Position numbers and translations under genes: made by a program. Positions 1 to 10,512 of a DNA stretch of 32,369 bases are shown in pieces. Numbering within the stretch: the stretch's first letter is position 1; every line of letters begins with the position of its first letter. Below the pieces are notes generated by a model that was not told the DNA's origin, made no database searches, and saw only the letters and a program-made list of their open reading frames with translations. Origin of the DNA: Desulfovibrio sp. (lineage in GTDB: Bacteria > Desulfobacterota > Desulfovibrionia > Desulfovibrionales > Desulfovibrionaceae); contig JAISKZ010000050.1 of assembly GCA_031260725.1 (NCBI GenBank), positions 1-32,369 of the forward strand. Reading direction: 5' to 3'.

Positions 1-1
1 C

Positions 2-214
2 GGACAGGTGCATTTTGATCGTTTGTATGCAGAGTTGGGCGCAGGGTATCAGGGCAAGGATATGTACAGTCAGCACATGATTAAAAATTTGGGCACCCTG
101 CAAAATCATATTGCACAATATCGCGCGAACGGTTTGCGCAATCTGTCCAAAGAGGCAATATGGAAAGACGTTATAACTCCTGCAGCGCTCAAAGAAATTT
201 TATCCACCAAATAA
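2..214 (+). CDS. C-terminal fragment of a CDS truncated by the window edge, unknown function
   Basis: Open frame from the left edge to a stop at 214, ending ...LSKEAIWKDVITPAALKEILSTK; no family recognised. Confidence 0.4.
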   Translation, partial: GQVHFDRLYAELGAGYQGKDMYSQHMIKNLGTLQNHIAQYRANGLRNLSKEAIWKDVITPAALKEILSTK

Positions 215-564
215 CAAACTCACATCTTGCGCTGTTTGTCTGCTACAGAGAGCCTTCGCGCAGCGAAAGACCGTGCAGGGCATCCACTTCTTTTTGCGCG
301 CCGTCCAATCCGCTGTCGATATGTGGCGCAATGGCCGAATGATCCTCTCGGCATGCTCGACAAACAGAATTTGTCGAAGGAGGTTGAAATCAACTTGCTG
401 CCGTTGGATATCCAGTATTAAAAGTGTCAAAGTCAGGTGCGTCTGCCTTGGGGAATCGAGCAGGGCAAGCGGGATATTGTGCTGAAATGCCAAGAAATCG
501 CATCAGCCTGTTTTGTCCAGCCTGTCTTTGACACGCGCCGTGCTCCGTTATATACTTCCCACTC

Positions 565-1755
565 ATGATAACCTTGTCGGACCTTTTTCGCGTAAGCCTG
601 AGGCAGGTGATACGCCAGCGCAATTATGGCGTGGTGATTTCCATTGCGCTCGGCATAACCGCCTTTATAGTGCTGGCGGTGCTCGGCCGCGAAATACGCT
701 ACAAGATCGGTCAGGACATGGTGCTGATGGGCGGAGTGAACGTCATCCATGTCTATATGGAAGACACCCAGTATCCCGGCCAGCCCCTGCGTGAATTTTA
801 CCCTGAAACAATACAAGCCATTGCCGCGTTGCCCGGCGTTTCGATAGTCAGCCGCAATGTGCGCGACGGGCAGTCGTTCGGTTTGCGCGGTGTGGGTGAA
901 CGTTCGCTAAATGTGCTGTTTAACGGCGTGGACGAAAAGTACACTGATGTTTTTTCGCTGAATCTGGTGGCTGGCCGCATCTTCACAAGTGAAGATATTG
1001 ACCGCCGCCAGAGAGTCTGCATGCTGGGGATCGATGCCGCGCGCAATCTGTACGGCGATCCGGAACAGGCTGTCGGCAAGCTGGTTTTTTTGCAAAAAGA
1101 GGTTTTTGAGGTGGTGGGCGTGATCACTGGCGTGATGCTCGGCTCGGAAAAACAGAACGGCTTTTTGCCCTGCACCACAATGATTGACCGTAAATGGGCT
1201 GGTGGCAAAGTAACGCGCATTTACGTACGCGCCACCGGCTGGGAAGATGTGTCCCGACTTGTGAAGCTAATACCTGCGCTGGTACGCGAGAAGCAGTCCG
1301 CCCCTTATGTGGCACTGCGCATTCAGGATGAACAGCTCAAACGCATACAGTTCACCTTCATATGGGTGGAGGCGCTGTTGTGGCTCAGCATTGTCGCGTC
1401 GCTCATGCTGGGTGGTTTCGGGATATGGTCCGGCACTTTTGCCGCCGTGCGCGTGCGCACGCGTGAAGTCGGGCTTAAAAAGGCCATGGGCGGCTCAGAT
1501 ATTGACATCCTGGTGCAGTTTCTGGCCGAGGCGCTCTGCAAGGCCATAGTCGGAGGTGTGCTCGGCATTATAGTCGGCGCGCTTCTGGTGGTGGCCGGTT
1601 CATGGACGCTCGCCACGGGCTTCTCGTATTCGCTGCTCTGGCTGAGCAGTCTCGGCAGCATTGTCTTCTCAGCCGCCATAGGTGTGGCCGGCGGGCTGTA
1701 CCCCGCAGCGCAGGCAAGCCGCATGGACGTTGTTGCCGCCCTGCGCTTCGAGTGA
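565..1755 (+). CDS. ABC transporter permease, MacB/FtsX-like
   Basis: 396 aa; N-terminal TM, periplasmic MacB-PCD-like region, C-terminal FtsX-like TMs with 'RTREVGLKKAMGGSDIDI' and terminal 'YPAAQASRMDVVAALRFE'. Confidence 0.88.
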   Translation: MITLSDLFRVSLRQVIRQRNYGVVISIALGITAFIVLAVLGREIRYKIGQDMVLMGGVNVIHVYMEDTQYPGQPLREFYPETIQAIAALPGVSIVSRNVRDGQSFGLRGVGERSLNVLFNGVDEKYTDVFSLNLVAGRIFTSEDIDRRQRVCMLGIDAARNLYGDPEQAVGKLVFLQKEVFEVVGVITGVMLGSEKQNGFLPCTTMIDRKWAGGKVTRIYVRATGWEDVSRLVKLIPALVREKQSAPYVALRIQDEQLKRIQFTFIWVEALLWLSIVASLMLGGFGIWSGTFAAVRVRTREVGLKKAMGGSDIDILVQFLAEALCKAIVGGVLGIIVGALLVVAGSWTLATGFSYSLLWLSSLGSIVFSAAIGVAGGLYPAAQASRMDVVAALRFE

Positions 1756-1758
1756 CAT

Positions 1759-3207
1759 ATGGCCCCTGTCATCACCGCAAAAGATATGCACAAGAGCTAC
1801 GCCGGTTTTGATCCGGTGCTGCGCGGTGTGAACATGGAAGCCGACGCCGGAGAAATGGTAGCCATCATGGGGCCATCCGGCTGCGGCAAATCCACCTTGC
1901 TACATATACTGGGCATGCTGCATGCGCCGGATTCCGGTGAACTTGCCATTCTCGGCACGGATGTGGCATCGCTCAACCGGGAGCAGGCGGCCGCTTTCCG
2001 TCGCGTCAACATGGGTTTTGTGATGCAGTCGTCCAATCTGTTCGACCATTCCACTGTCTTTGAAAATGTTGAGTTCCCCCTTATCTATGAGGGCGTTGCT
2101 CCGCAGGAACGCTGGGCGCGCGTCATACGGGCGCTTGATCTGGTGCGGCTTTCCGCCAGGGTACATTACCGCAGCAACCATCTTTCCGGCGGTGAGCAGC
2201 AGCGCACCGCCATCGCACGGGCGATGGTCAACAACCCGTGCATTCTGTTGACGGACGAGCCGACAGGCGCGCTGGACGCCCGTACAAGCCAGCACATCAT
2301 GGAAAATTTTCGCACGCTCTGCCACACCTGCGGCGTGTGCATGGTCATGGTTACTCACGACCCCAAGATGGCGGAATACTGCGACACTGTATATACGCTT
2401 GAAGAAGGCGTGCTGCATTGCCGCAAGCGCGACTTCACACCGCTTGCAACCGCGCGGCCGCAAAGCTTTCTTGCACAGGACGAAGCCGTAATGCGCGGCG
2501 CGTTTGTAACGGATCATTTCGCGGGCGACATCGGCCGGTTCTCGACAGAGCAGGCGCGCTGTCTGCATGCCGGAGGCTTACTTTCGCGCGTATACGCCCT
2601 GTGCGGCAGATCTCTTGAAGGCACTGCCGACGACTATGTTCTGCCTCTTGCGGTACGCAGTTTTGGCATAGGGCCGTTTTTCGCCCTATGCGCGCTTTTT
2701 CGTCAACCGCGCAAGGCAGCTCGAGCTTTTCGGGAATTGCTGCGCGTTACTGCGGAGGGCGGCGGCCTGACGCGCCTGCGCGCGCTCTGCATCGGGGCGC
2801 TTTTGGCGCGCTGGGCGCATGAGGATCACTTGGAATTCTTTTTTGCCGCGCCGGGACGCGCGCCCCTGGCGGCAGTCAGAGGCGCCGTGCGGCTAACCGG
2901 CCTGCCTTTCGTCGCTGCCGCGTACGACCGAGAATCGGCGCTTGCCATCGGCGACTGCGCAGACGCCGCGCTTGTGTGCTGCGACAGCGAACAAACCTGT
3001 CAGACAGTGCGTGAATGTTTATCTGGGTATCCGGCGGATAAAATCCTGGTTTTGCCGCGTGCACAGTCGGCAGGGGAGCCGTGTGAAAAAAAAGCGGCAA
3101 TGACAATATCTGCCCCACCTGACGACGAATTACGGCTTCCGACCGAAGCTCGGACAGCACTGAGCCGTTTGAAAATCTTACTGACAGCAGTCTGCCAAAA
3201 AAAATAA
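1759..3207 (+). CDS. ABC transporter ATP-binding protein (MacB/LolD type) with ~250 aa C-terminal extension
   Basis: Walker [10 protein letters not shown], signature LSGGEQQR, Walker [13 protein letters not shown]; starts 3 nt after the permease stop; extra C-terminal region after the nucleotide-binding domain. Confidence 0.9.
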   Translation: MAPVITAKDMHKSYAGFDPVLRGVNMEADAGEMVAIMGPSGCGKSTLLHILGMLHAPDSGELAILGTDVASLNREQAAAFRRVNMGFVMQSSNLFDHSTVFENVEFPLIYEGVAPQERWARVIRALDLVRLSARVHYRSNHLSGGEQQRTAIARAMVNNPCILLTDEPTGALDARTSQHIMENFRTLCHTCGVCMVMVTHDPKMAEYCDTVYTLEEGVLHCRKRDFTPLATARPQSFLAQDEAVMRGAFVTDHFAGDIGRFSTEQARCLHAGGLLSRVYALCGRSLEGTADDYVLPLAVRSFGIGPFFALCALFRQPRKAARAFRELLRVTAEGGGLTRLRALCIGALLARWAHEDHLEFFFAAPGRAPLAAVRGAVRLTGLPFVAAAYDRESALAIGDCADAALVCCDSEQTCQTVRECLSGYPADKILVLPRAQSAGEPCEKKAAMTISAPPDDELRLPTEARTALSRLKILLTAVCQKK

Positions 3208-3367
3208 CCAATTTTTATCGGGAACACGAGCTTATCATGAATTTTGCCGAAGTACGCGTCCTTGTTGTGGGCGACTACCAAGCAAAGATTGCTGTTATTG
3301 AGGGTTTTCGTCCCTCCTGTTTTTATGGAATATGAACCAATGAAGAACAGTTGTGGGGAGGCGGACA

Positions 3368-3931
3368 ATGCGCAAAATTCTGGTGGGCGTCAGCGGCGCG
3401 AGCGGCATGCCGTTAGCTGCGTGCGTACTGCGCGGCCTTGCCGCTATGCCTGACGTGCAGACCCACTGTGTCGTTTCGCGTAGCGCTATAACGGTGCTGA
3501 AAGCGGAATGCTGTGCAGGGGCGGAAATGCTCACAACGTATGCGGACAGCGTCTACGACGCGGACGATCTGGCCGCCGGACCGGCCAGCGGATCATGGTG
3601 GCACGGAGAAAATGCCGCCATGCTGATTGTGCCCTGTTCCATGGCGACGCTGGGCGCACTGGCAAGCGGCGTCACGCGCAATCTTGTGCACCGCGCGGGA
3701 GATGTCGTCATGAAGGAAGGCTTGCGTCTTGTGCTTGTCACCCGCGAAAGTCCGCTCTCGGCCGTACATTTACGCAACATGCTTGCCCTGTGCAGGGCCG
3801 GGGCAGTGATTATGCCTTTTTCTCCGGGCTTTTACCTGCGCCCGCAATCGCTGGAAGACATGCTGCTGCAAACAAGCGGCAGAATTTTTGACCAGCTCGG
3901 GCTGACGCACGACCTGATGCGCTGGTTCTGA
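3368..3931 (+). CDS. ubiX: UbiX/Pad1-like flavin prenyltransferase (flavoprotein)
   Basis: N-terminal '[14 protein letters not shown]', '[51 protein letters not shown]' typical of UbiX; GGAGG upstream of the ATG. Confidence 0.88.
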   Translation: MRKILVGVSGASGMPLAACVLRGLAAMPDVQTHCVVSRSAITVLKAECCAGAEMLTTYADSVYDADDLAAGPASGSWWHGENAAMLIVPCSMATLGALASGVTRNLVHRAGDVVMKEGLRLVLVTRESPLSAVHLRNMLALCRAGAVIMPFSPGFYLRPQSLEDMLLQTSGRIFDQLGLTHDLMRWF

Positions 3932-3986
3932 TCCGCCGCAATATTCGGGGATCGGACTGCACAGAAACAAAATAAGGAAGACTGCC

Positions 3987-4673
3987 ATGAGCGACATCAC
4001 CTGGTACGGTCATTCAGCATTCAAAATCAGTTCTCCAGCCGCCGCCGTGCTGGTGGATCCTTTTTTCACGCCCGCTTCCGGCGTGACCGCGGAAACAGTC
4101 GGGCCTGCGGACATCGTGCTTGTCACCCACGACCACGCCGACCACGTGGGCGAAGCCGCTGCCGTGTGCCGCAACACCGGTGCCCTGCTGGGAACCATTG
4201 TCGGCACAGCCGACAAGCTGACGCAAGCCGGCATACCGGAACATCTATTCCTGAACGGCATCGGCTTCAATATAGGGGGCACAGTTGAACACAGGGGCGT
4301 CAGCGTCACCATGACGCAGGCATACCACTCAAGCGCATCTGGCGCGCCGTGCGGCTATATCATCACCATGCCCGACGGGCTGACTGTCTACCACGCGGGC
4401 GACACCTGTATTTTCAGCGACATGGAACTCTGGGGCAGCCTGTACGCCATTGATGTGGCGCTGTTGCCCATCGGCGGCGTTTTCACCATGGACGCGCGGC
4501 AGGCGGCGCTGGCATGCAGGCTTTTGCAATGCAAAGCGGTTGTGCCCATGCACTGGGGCACCTTCCCTGTGCTTGCGCAAAGCACGGTGGATTTCAGGGC
4601 CGCGCTTGACGCCCTGCATCTTGACTGCCGATGTACGGAGATGAAACCCGGCGAACGCGTTTGTTTTAATTGA
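3987..4673 (+). CDS. Metal-dependent hydrolase, UPF0173 / metallo-beta-lactamase fold
   Basis: '[11 protein letters not shown]', '[12 protein letters not shown]', '[12 protein letters not shown]', '[12 protein letters not shown]'. Confidence 0.88.
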   Translation: MSDITWYGHSAFKISSPAAAVLVDPFFTPASGVTAETVGPADIVLVTHDHADHVGEAAAVCRNTGALLGTIVGTADKLTQAGIPEHLFLNGIGFNIGGTVEHRGVSVTMTQAYHSSASGAPCGYIITMPDGLTVYHAGDTCIFSDMELWGSLYAIDVALLPIGGVFTMDARQAALACRLLQCKAVVPMHWGTFPVLAQSTVDFRAALDALHLDCRCTEMKPGERVCFN

Positions 4674-4701
4674 TTACAAAGGCCATTACGGGCGATTTTG
4701 G

Positions 4702-4827
4702 CTATCCTGCGAGGATAGCTTGTAGGCCACGATTGATAAAACTGGCGCAGTCAGCTTCTTGGCGACTTTCAGTAAGACCTACATCAACTGGCGCACCAGA
4801 CCAACAAATTTTCCAGGCGGCTGTGGA
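4702..4827 (-). pseudogene. Possible 5'-truncated gene remnant (C-terminal ~41 codons) at the edge of the R-M insert
   Basis: Minus-strand translation STAAWKICWSGAPVDVGLTESRQEADCASFINRGLQAILAG* looks protein-like but is preceded in frame by a stop and has no start codon. Confidence 0.3.
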
Positions 4828-4905
4828 TTATAGTGAAAGTGTCAGTTATTTTTTATGAATCTAAAAGGCTATCTTTTTTATTAACATCTACCAATCAATA
4901 CAACT

Positions 4906-5742
4906 ATGCTGTTTTGCAGCGGGCATATGTATATGCAGCAACTACAAAAATATAAAGAACTCAAACTAGAAGATTGCATCAACAAATTTTTATGCGGTGA
5001 CTCACTAGAGATAATGCGTAAACTGCCTGATGAATCTTTTGACTTAATTGTCACATCACCACCATATAACTTGAAAAATTCAACTGGTAATGGAATGAAA
5101 GACGGGCGTGGTGGAAAATGGGCAAATGCACGATTAGTACATGGCTATTCAAATCATAAAGACTGTATGCCACATGAAGAATACTCAAGGTGGCAGCGTA
5201 ATTGCCTCACAGAAATGTTAAGATTAATCAAAGAGGATGGTGCTATATTCTATAATCACAAATGGCGTGTTCAAGGAGGCTTATTACAAGATAGACAGGA
5301 CATCGTCTCTGATTTTCCAATAAGGCAAATCATAATTTGGAAAAGGAAAGGTGGTATTAATTTTAATAAGGGATATTTTTTACCAACTTATGAAGTTATT
5401 TACTTAATATGCAAGCAAAAATTTAGCCTTGTACAAGGGGTAAATTCGTATGGTGATGTGTGGGAAATACCACAGGAGATGAAAAACGATCATCCTGCCC
5501 CTTTTCCTATTGCTTTGATTGAGCGAATTATATCCAGCACGAATGCTTCACTTGTGCTAGACCCTTTCATGGGGTCAGGTACAACGGCAATAGCAGCGTA
5601 TAATCTAGGTCGTAATTTTATTGGGATTGAAATATCTCAAGAATATATTGATTATTCTAAGAAAAGATTATTTGATGCGAAAAAATATCCTAATTTACCG
5701 AAATGTAAACACAAAATAATTAAGCAGGAGTCACTGTTATGA
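4906..5742 (+). CDS. DNA methyltransferase, beta-class with SPPY motif (probable N4-cytosine MTase)
   Basis: Motif IV 'LIVTSPPYNL' precedes motif I 'VLDPFMGSGTTAIAA' (beta-class order); an internal ATG at 4927 is an alternative start. Confidence 0.9.
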   Translation: MLFCSGHMYMQQLQKYKELKLEDCINKFLCGDSLEIMRKLPDESFDLIVTSPPYNLKNSTGNGMKDGRGGKWANARLVHGYSNHKDCMPHEEYSRWQRNCLTEMLRLIKEDGAIFYNHKWRVQGGLLQDRQDIVSDFPIRQIIIWKRKGGINFNKGYFLPTYEVIYLICKQKFSLVQGVNSYGDVWEIPQEMKNDHPAPFPIALIERIISSTNASLVLDPFMGSGTTAIAAYNLGRNFIGIEISQEYIDYSKKRLFDAKKYPNLPKCKHKIIKQESLL

Positions 5743-6524
5743 CTGTAGCAACATATACCAAAGAAAGCCTTATTCAAGCCTTAATAAATATCCGTTCACA
5801 AGGTTGGATTAAAAGTGTGCGTTCCAGAAACAATGGTGCGGTGGGAAATACACTTGAAGATCTGCTCGGAATTAAAGAGAATAATCTACCTATCCCAAAT
5901 GCAGCAGAATGGGAGCTTAAAACCCAGAGAGAGGAGACAAATAGCTTAGTAACTTTATTTCATATGGAACCATCCCCACTTGCCTTAAATTTTGTAGCAC
6001 AAATATTATTACCCGTATACGGCTGGGCGCATAAACAAGCTGGATTGAAATACCCAATAGGTGAAAAAAGTTTCCGACAAACGATTAAAGCAACAAATGT
6101 TTCAGACAGAGGATTTTACGTAAAAGTAGAACGCGATAATGAACGGGTAAGTGTTGACTTTGATATTAACAAAGTTGATCCTCGCCATCGTGATTGGCGA
6201 GATGCAGTTATAAAGAATGGCGGGGAGATACTAATCAATAAACCATATTGGGGAGTTAATGATTTATTTCACAAGGCAGGTACAAAATTGCTCAATTGCT
6301 TTTTTGTGAAAGCAAAAACTAAAAAAGAAAATAGATTGGAATACTTTAAATTTTCTGAAATATTGATGCTTAAAAACATATCAAAAGATAAAATAATAAA
6401 AAGTATAGAAGATGGGAAAATTTTTGTAGATTTTGATGCAAGGACTCAGCATAATCATGGGACTAAATTTCGCATTAGTCAAAAACATATTCCAGAATTA
6501 TACGCTGAATCTATAAATTATTAA
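5739..6524 (+). CDS. Type II restriction endonuclease, MvaI/BcnI family
   Basis: 'QGWIKSVRSRNNGAVGNTLEDLLGIKENNLPIPNAAEWELKTQR' resembles the MvaI/BcnI catalytic region; overlaps the MTase by ATGA. Confidence 0.85.
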   Translation: MTVATYTKESLIQALINIRSQGWIKSVRSRNNGAVGNTLEDLLGIKENNLPIPNAAEWELKTQREETNSLVTLFHMEPSPLALNFVAQILLPVYGWAHKQAGLKYPIGEKSFRQTIKATNVSDRGFYVKVERDNERVSVDFDINKVDPRHRDWRDAVIKNGGEILINKPYWGVNDLFHKAGTKLLNCFFVKAKTKKENRLEYFKFSEILMLKNISKDKIIKSIEDGKIFVDFDARTQHNHGTKFRISQKHIPELYAESINY

Positions 6525-6542
6525 ACTGTTATTCCAGTTTAA
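6521..6542 (+). terminator. Possible hairpin terminator at the end of the R-M operon
   Basis: Perfect 8-bp stem TTAAACTG/CAGTTTAA with loop TTATTC overlapping the endonuclease stop; followed by a short T run (ggttttt) about 8 nt later. Confidence 0.35.
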
Positions 6543-6845
6543 ACGATGAGGTTTTTAATTTTACTTGCTTAATGCTTTCAATGCCAATAGGGATATTGAA
6601 AAAGAAGTCAGTAATATTGAAGACAAAAAGAGTGCGCATAAAACACATCTTCGAGGCTTGTCGGCTTTTGTGTTACATGGCTTTAGACTTTCCGTAAAAT
6701 TTTCCGGGATGTTTTACTTGACACCAACAGGAAGCGAAATATACTGCTCAACTTGATCTCTGCCGCCGGTCACGCGGCAGACGACACAAATTTACTCATT
6801 GCTTGATACGGCAACAAATGCGCTTCTCGGCGTATGGAGGTTTGT

Positions 6846-7109
6846 ATGAGTCTGCTGGAAAATGCCGCCAAAACCCCTGATGGCATTGTTTTGAACGGTT
6901 TTCTGCTTTCTCCTGTTGTAGAGCAGTGCGCCGGCTGTGATCGTGTGCGTCAGTTCGACGAGCAGGAATTCTGTTCAAGTTACCCGGACCCCACAAGCAA
7001 ATGGACCGGCGGTCGCTGCAACTTTGCCACACACGTCAAAACCCAGACAACCGCCGCCACCAGGGTGAATCCACTGAAGGCATCCAAACGCGCCGCAAAG
7101 GGACGTTAA
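6846..7109 (+). CDS. PxxKW-type small cysteine-rich protein
   Basis: 'EQCAGCDRVRQFDEQEFCSSYPDPTSKWTGGRCNFATH' with YPDPTSKW motif and conserved Cys; GGAGG upstream. Confidence 0.75.
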   Translation: MSLLENAAKTPDGIVLNGFLLSPVVEQCAGCDRVRQFDEQEFCSSYPDPTSKWTGGRCNFATHVKTQTTAATRVNPLKASKRAAKGR

Positions 7110-7179
7110 CGTTCATCAAACATCCTGCCCATCGCGCACCACGACTGACGCAACGAGGCTAGGAGAAACAGACGGGCGT

Positions 7180-8424
7180 ATGGACAATGATGATCTGACA
7201 AGACTCTCGGCCGCCCTGACAGGTCGTCGGGTGCGCGTTGTGGAATTGCAGACCACGCTCACGGCCTGCAAAGCTGTGGGACCGGAGAACGGCGGCGACG
7301 GCGAAATGGAAAAGATCCGACGCATTACAGGATGGCTCACGGCCTGCGGCGTTCGGGACATGCAACGCTTTGACGCTTTGGACACGCGTGTGGCTGACGG
7401 GATCCGGCCAAATCTCGTGGCCCGTGTACCGGGCAAGTCTGCACGAACGCTCTGGATTTTCGGCCATACAGATGTTGTTCCCCCCGGTGACTCCACTGCC
7501 TGGAGTTCTGATCCCTGGACAGTGCGGCAGGAGGACGACAGACTCTACGGTCGCGGCGTGGAAGACAATCAGCAGGCCATTGCGGGCATGCTGATTCTGG
7601 CTGAAGAACTGCACGCCCTGCGCATGAGGCCCCGTCTCACCCTGGGCCTTGTCTTCATGGCCGACGAAGAATGCGGCAGCGACTACGGCTTGGGTCATCT
7701 GCTGCAACACGCGGACGGTCTTTTTTCGCCGGATGATCTCTACATTGTGCCGGACGCTGGTTCGCCCGACGCAGACCGCATTGAAGTGGCGGAAAAAGGC
7801 CAGATCTGGCTTCAAGTACGGATCACGGGCGAACAATGCCATGCAGCCATGCCGCACAAGGGCCGCAACGCCTTTTTGGCCGGCGCGAATATGGCACTTA
7901 CCTGCCACCATTGCCTGCACACGGCCTTTCCTGGGACGGATCCGCTCTTTGATCCGCCTTGCTCCACCTTTGTTCCGAGCAAACATGAGGCCAATGTGCC
8001 CAACATCAACACCGTGCCCGGCAGCGACGTTTTTTATATGGACTGCCGGCTGTTGCCGGACGTCTCCCCTGAAGCTGTTCTGGCGAAATCGCGCGACGTC
8101 GCCAGAGAAGTTGCCGGGCGGCACAATGTGAACATTGTGGTGAACGTGGTGAGGGAGCAGGCCGCTTCAGCTATTTCTCCGCAAGAGCCTGTGGTTGAAG
8201 CTCTGCGTAAAGCTGTTTCGCACGTGTACGAGGTTTGCGCCCGCCCTATCGGCATAGGCGGAGCCACAGTGGCCGCGCTGTTGCGGCACAGGGGTTTTCC
8301 GGCAGCCGTCTGGAGCTGCCTTGCAAACACCTGTCACCAACCGGACGAATACAGCATGATCAGCGCGACCATTAAAGACGCGCAAGTTTTCGCCCATATT
8401 CTTATGCACGCGGATCATGCCTGA
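7180..8424 (+). CDS. M20 family metallopeptidase (ArgE/DapE-like)
   Basis: '[11 protein letters not shown]', '[15 protein letters not shown]', '[14 protein letters not shown]', '[12 protein letters not shown]'. Confidence 0.88.
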   Translation: MDNDDLTRLSAALTGRRVRVVELQTTLTACKAVGPENGGDGEMEKIRRITGWLTACGVRDMQRFDALDTRVADGIRPNLVARVPGKSARTLWIFGHTDVVPPGDSTAWSSDPWTVRQEDDRLYGRGVEDNQQAIAGMLILAEELHALRMRPRLTLGLVFMADEECGSDYGLGHLLQHADGLFSPDDLYIVPDAGSPDADRIEVAEKGQIWLQVRITGEQCHAAMPHKGRNAFLAGANMALTCHHCLHTAFPGTDPLFDPPCSTFVPSKHEANVPNINTVPGSDVFYMDCRLLPDVSPEAVLAKSRDVAREVAGRHNVNIVVNVVREQAASAISPQEPVVEALRKAVSHVYEVCARPIGIGGATVAALLRHRGFPAAVWSCLANTCHQPDEYSMISATIKDAQVFAHILMHADHA

Positions 8425-10369
8425 CGCCGCCTTTGACTGCATCATCGTCGGCGGCGGGCATGCCGGCTGTGAAGCCGCTGTCGCTCTGGCGCGGCTTAAA
8501 CACAGCATTCTTCTGATCACCGGCAATGTGGACCGGCTGGGCTATCTCTCCTGCAATCCAGCCGTCGGAGGCCTTGCCAAGGGGCACCTGACGCGTGAAA
8601 TTGACGCCCTGGGCGGTATGATGGGCTTGTGGGCCGACGCGGCGGGCATACAGTTTCGTCGGCTGAACATGAGCAAAGGCCCGGCCGTGCGCGCTACGCG
8701 CGCCCAGATTGACCGCGAGGCATATCAGCGTGCTGTGAAAAAAACGCTTTTTGCAACACCCGGCTTGCGCATCTGGCAAGACACAGTCACTGCCCTCGCT
8801 TACAACTCCAGCCGGATTTACGGCGTACACACGGCGCATGGTCTCTTTTTCGCCGCCCGTCATGCCTTGCTGACTACCGGCACCTTTTTGAACGGACGCA
8901 TCCATATCGGCCTGAATAACCTGTCCGGCGGACGTCTGGGCGACGCGCCGTCACTTGGCCTTTCCGACTCTCTGCGCTCGTTGGGTCTAACGCTGGGTCG
9001 TTTGAAGACCGGCACCACACCGCGTCTTTTACGCTCTTCCATTGATTTTTCCCGTCTGACGGTTCAACCGGGTGACACGCCGCCGCCCGGTTTCAGCTTT
9101 CACGGCAACGGGCCGGAACTTCCGCAGATTCCCTGTCATATTGCCTGGACAAACACGCGCACCCATCAGATCATCCGTGACGCTTTTGACCGTTCGCCCC
9201 TTTTCACCGGCGTGATCAAGGGCACAGGGGCGCGTTACTGCCCTTCCATTGAAGACAAGGTAGCCCGGTTTCCCGACCGGGAGCGCCATCAGATATTCTT
9301 GGAACCGGAAGGTCTTGAAAACGGGGAAATATATGCCAACGGCATCCCAACAAGTCTGCCTCTCGACGTTCAACAGGCCATGCTGCACAGCATTGATGGC
9401 CTTGAGCGGGCTGTTATGGTGCGGCCCGGCTATGCTATTGAATACGATTACGCAAATCCCGTGCAGCTTGCCCCCACGCTGGAAAGCAAGGCCGTGCCGG
9501 GTCTCTGGCTTGCCGGACAGATCAACGGCACTTCAGGCTATGAAGAGGCTGCGGCTCAAGGGCTGTGGGCCGCATTGAATATTTCCTGCGCCATACGGAA
9601 TCTGCCGTATTTTCTGCCCGGCAGAGACAGCGCGTATATGGCGGTGCTGACAGATGATCTGGTCACGCTCGGCACGCTTGAGCCGTACCGCATGTTCACC
9701 TCACGCGCTGAACACCGCCTTTTGCTGCGCGAAGATAACGCTGACGAGCGCCTGACCGCGCTCGGTCATCGTCTGGGCCTTGTGGACGACGCGCACTGGC
9801 AACTTTTTTGCGATAAAGAAAAAGCCTGCGCGCGGCTCAAACAAAGTCTTGTGCAAATGCGCATTCCCGCAGATAAGAACGCGGACGATCGCGTTGCGGC
9901 CTTGCAGCCCAACCGCAGCCTCGCGGAAATTTTGCGTCGTCCCGACATGGACATGGACCGGATGCTTGAGCTGCTCAACGACCCGGCACATACGCTGCCG
10001 CGGAAGACGGGCGACAAACTGGCCGAGGAAATGGCGCAATGCGATGCGGCTGTGCGGGAGCGTGTGCAGACCGACATCAGATACGCGGGTTATCTGGAAC
10101 GCCAACGGCGCATGATTGCCCGCACGGCGAAACTGGAATCAACAATCTTGCCCTTGGATTTAGATTATGCCAAAATAACAGGACTGTCCCGCGAAGTGGA
10201 AGAAAAACTGAACCGGGTACGTCCACGCAGTCTGGGACAGGCCAGCCGTATTTCCGGGGTGACGCCTGCCGCGTTGAATTGTTTGGAGATATATTTGCAC
10301 AAACTGGGGCTGTTGCGTCCGCACCAAAGACAACACGCTCAAAAAACGGTTTCTTTTTTACCTCGGTGA
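8417..10369 (+). CDS. mnmG: tRNA uridine-5-carboxymethylaminomethyl modification enzyme MnmG (GidA)
   Basis: '[15 protein letters not shown]', '[23 protein letters not shown]', '[12 protein letters not shown]', '[12 protein letters not shown]', '[20 protein letters not shown]'. Confidence 0.97.
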   Translation: MPDAAFDCIIVGGGHAGCEAAVALARLKHSILLITGNVDRLGYLSCNPAVGGLAKGHLTREIDALGGMMGLWADAAGIQFRRLNMSKGPAVRATRAQIDREAYQRAVKKTLFATPGLRIWQDTVTALAYNSSRIYGVHTAHGLFFAARHALLTTGTFLNGRIHIGLNNLSGGRLGDAPSLGLSDSLRSLGLTLGRLKTGTTPRLLRSSIDFSRLTVQPGDTPPPGFSFHGNGPELPQIPCHIAWTNTRTHQIIRDAFDRSPLFTGVIKGTGARYCPSIEDKVARFPDRERHQIFLEPEGLENGEIYANGIPTSLPLDVQQAMLHSIDGLERAVMVRPGYAIEYDYANPVQLAPTLESKAVPGLWLAGQINGTSGYEEAAAQGLWAALNISCAIRNLPYFLPGRDSAYMAVLTDDLVTLGTLEPYRMFTSRAEHRLLLREDNADERLTALGHRLGLVDDAHWQLFCDKEKACARLKQSLVQMRIPADKNADDRVAALQPNRSLAEILRRPDMDMDRMLELLNDPAHTLPRKTGDKLAEEMAQCDAAVRERVQTDIRYAGYLERQRRMIARTAKLESTILPLDLDYAKITGLSREVEEKLNRVRPRSLGQASRISGVTPAALNCLEIYLHKLGLLRPHQRQHAQKTVSFLPR

Positions 10370-10512
10370 CGCGCTATAATGGTTCCCGTCCAGAAACATA
10401 GGCCTATAACACAGTGGGTCATGTGCATTGACAGAAAACAGCGAAACCTGACGTAAGTCTTATCTTATTTATTACCGGCAACTCCCGTGGGGAGTTACAG
10501 CAGGAGGTTATT

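Noticed and set aside
3237-3335. Small ORF MNFAEVRVLVVGDYQAKIAVIEGFRPSCFYGI* upstream of ubiX
   Set aside because: Only 32 codons, weak RBS and no recognised family; not enough support.
6759-6781. Hairpin TCTGCCGC-CGGTCAC-GCGGCAGA upstream of the PxxKW gene
   Set aside because: Stable stem but no T tract and no clear partner gene; could be incidental.
7159-8124. Long antisense ORFs (e.g. 7159-8124 -, 11634-12491 -, 14112-15074 -)
   Set aside because: Lie opposite strongly supported genes in high-GC sequence, with no recognisable domains; typical shadow ORFs.
10480-10496. AACTCCC-GTG-GGGAGTT hairpin just before the CorC-like gene RBS, considered as a riboswitch or RNA thermometer
   Set aside because: Short isolated stem that does not sequester the AGGAGG; no larger conserved RNA structure recognised.
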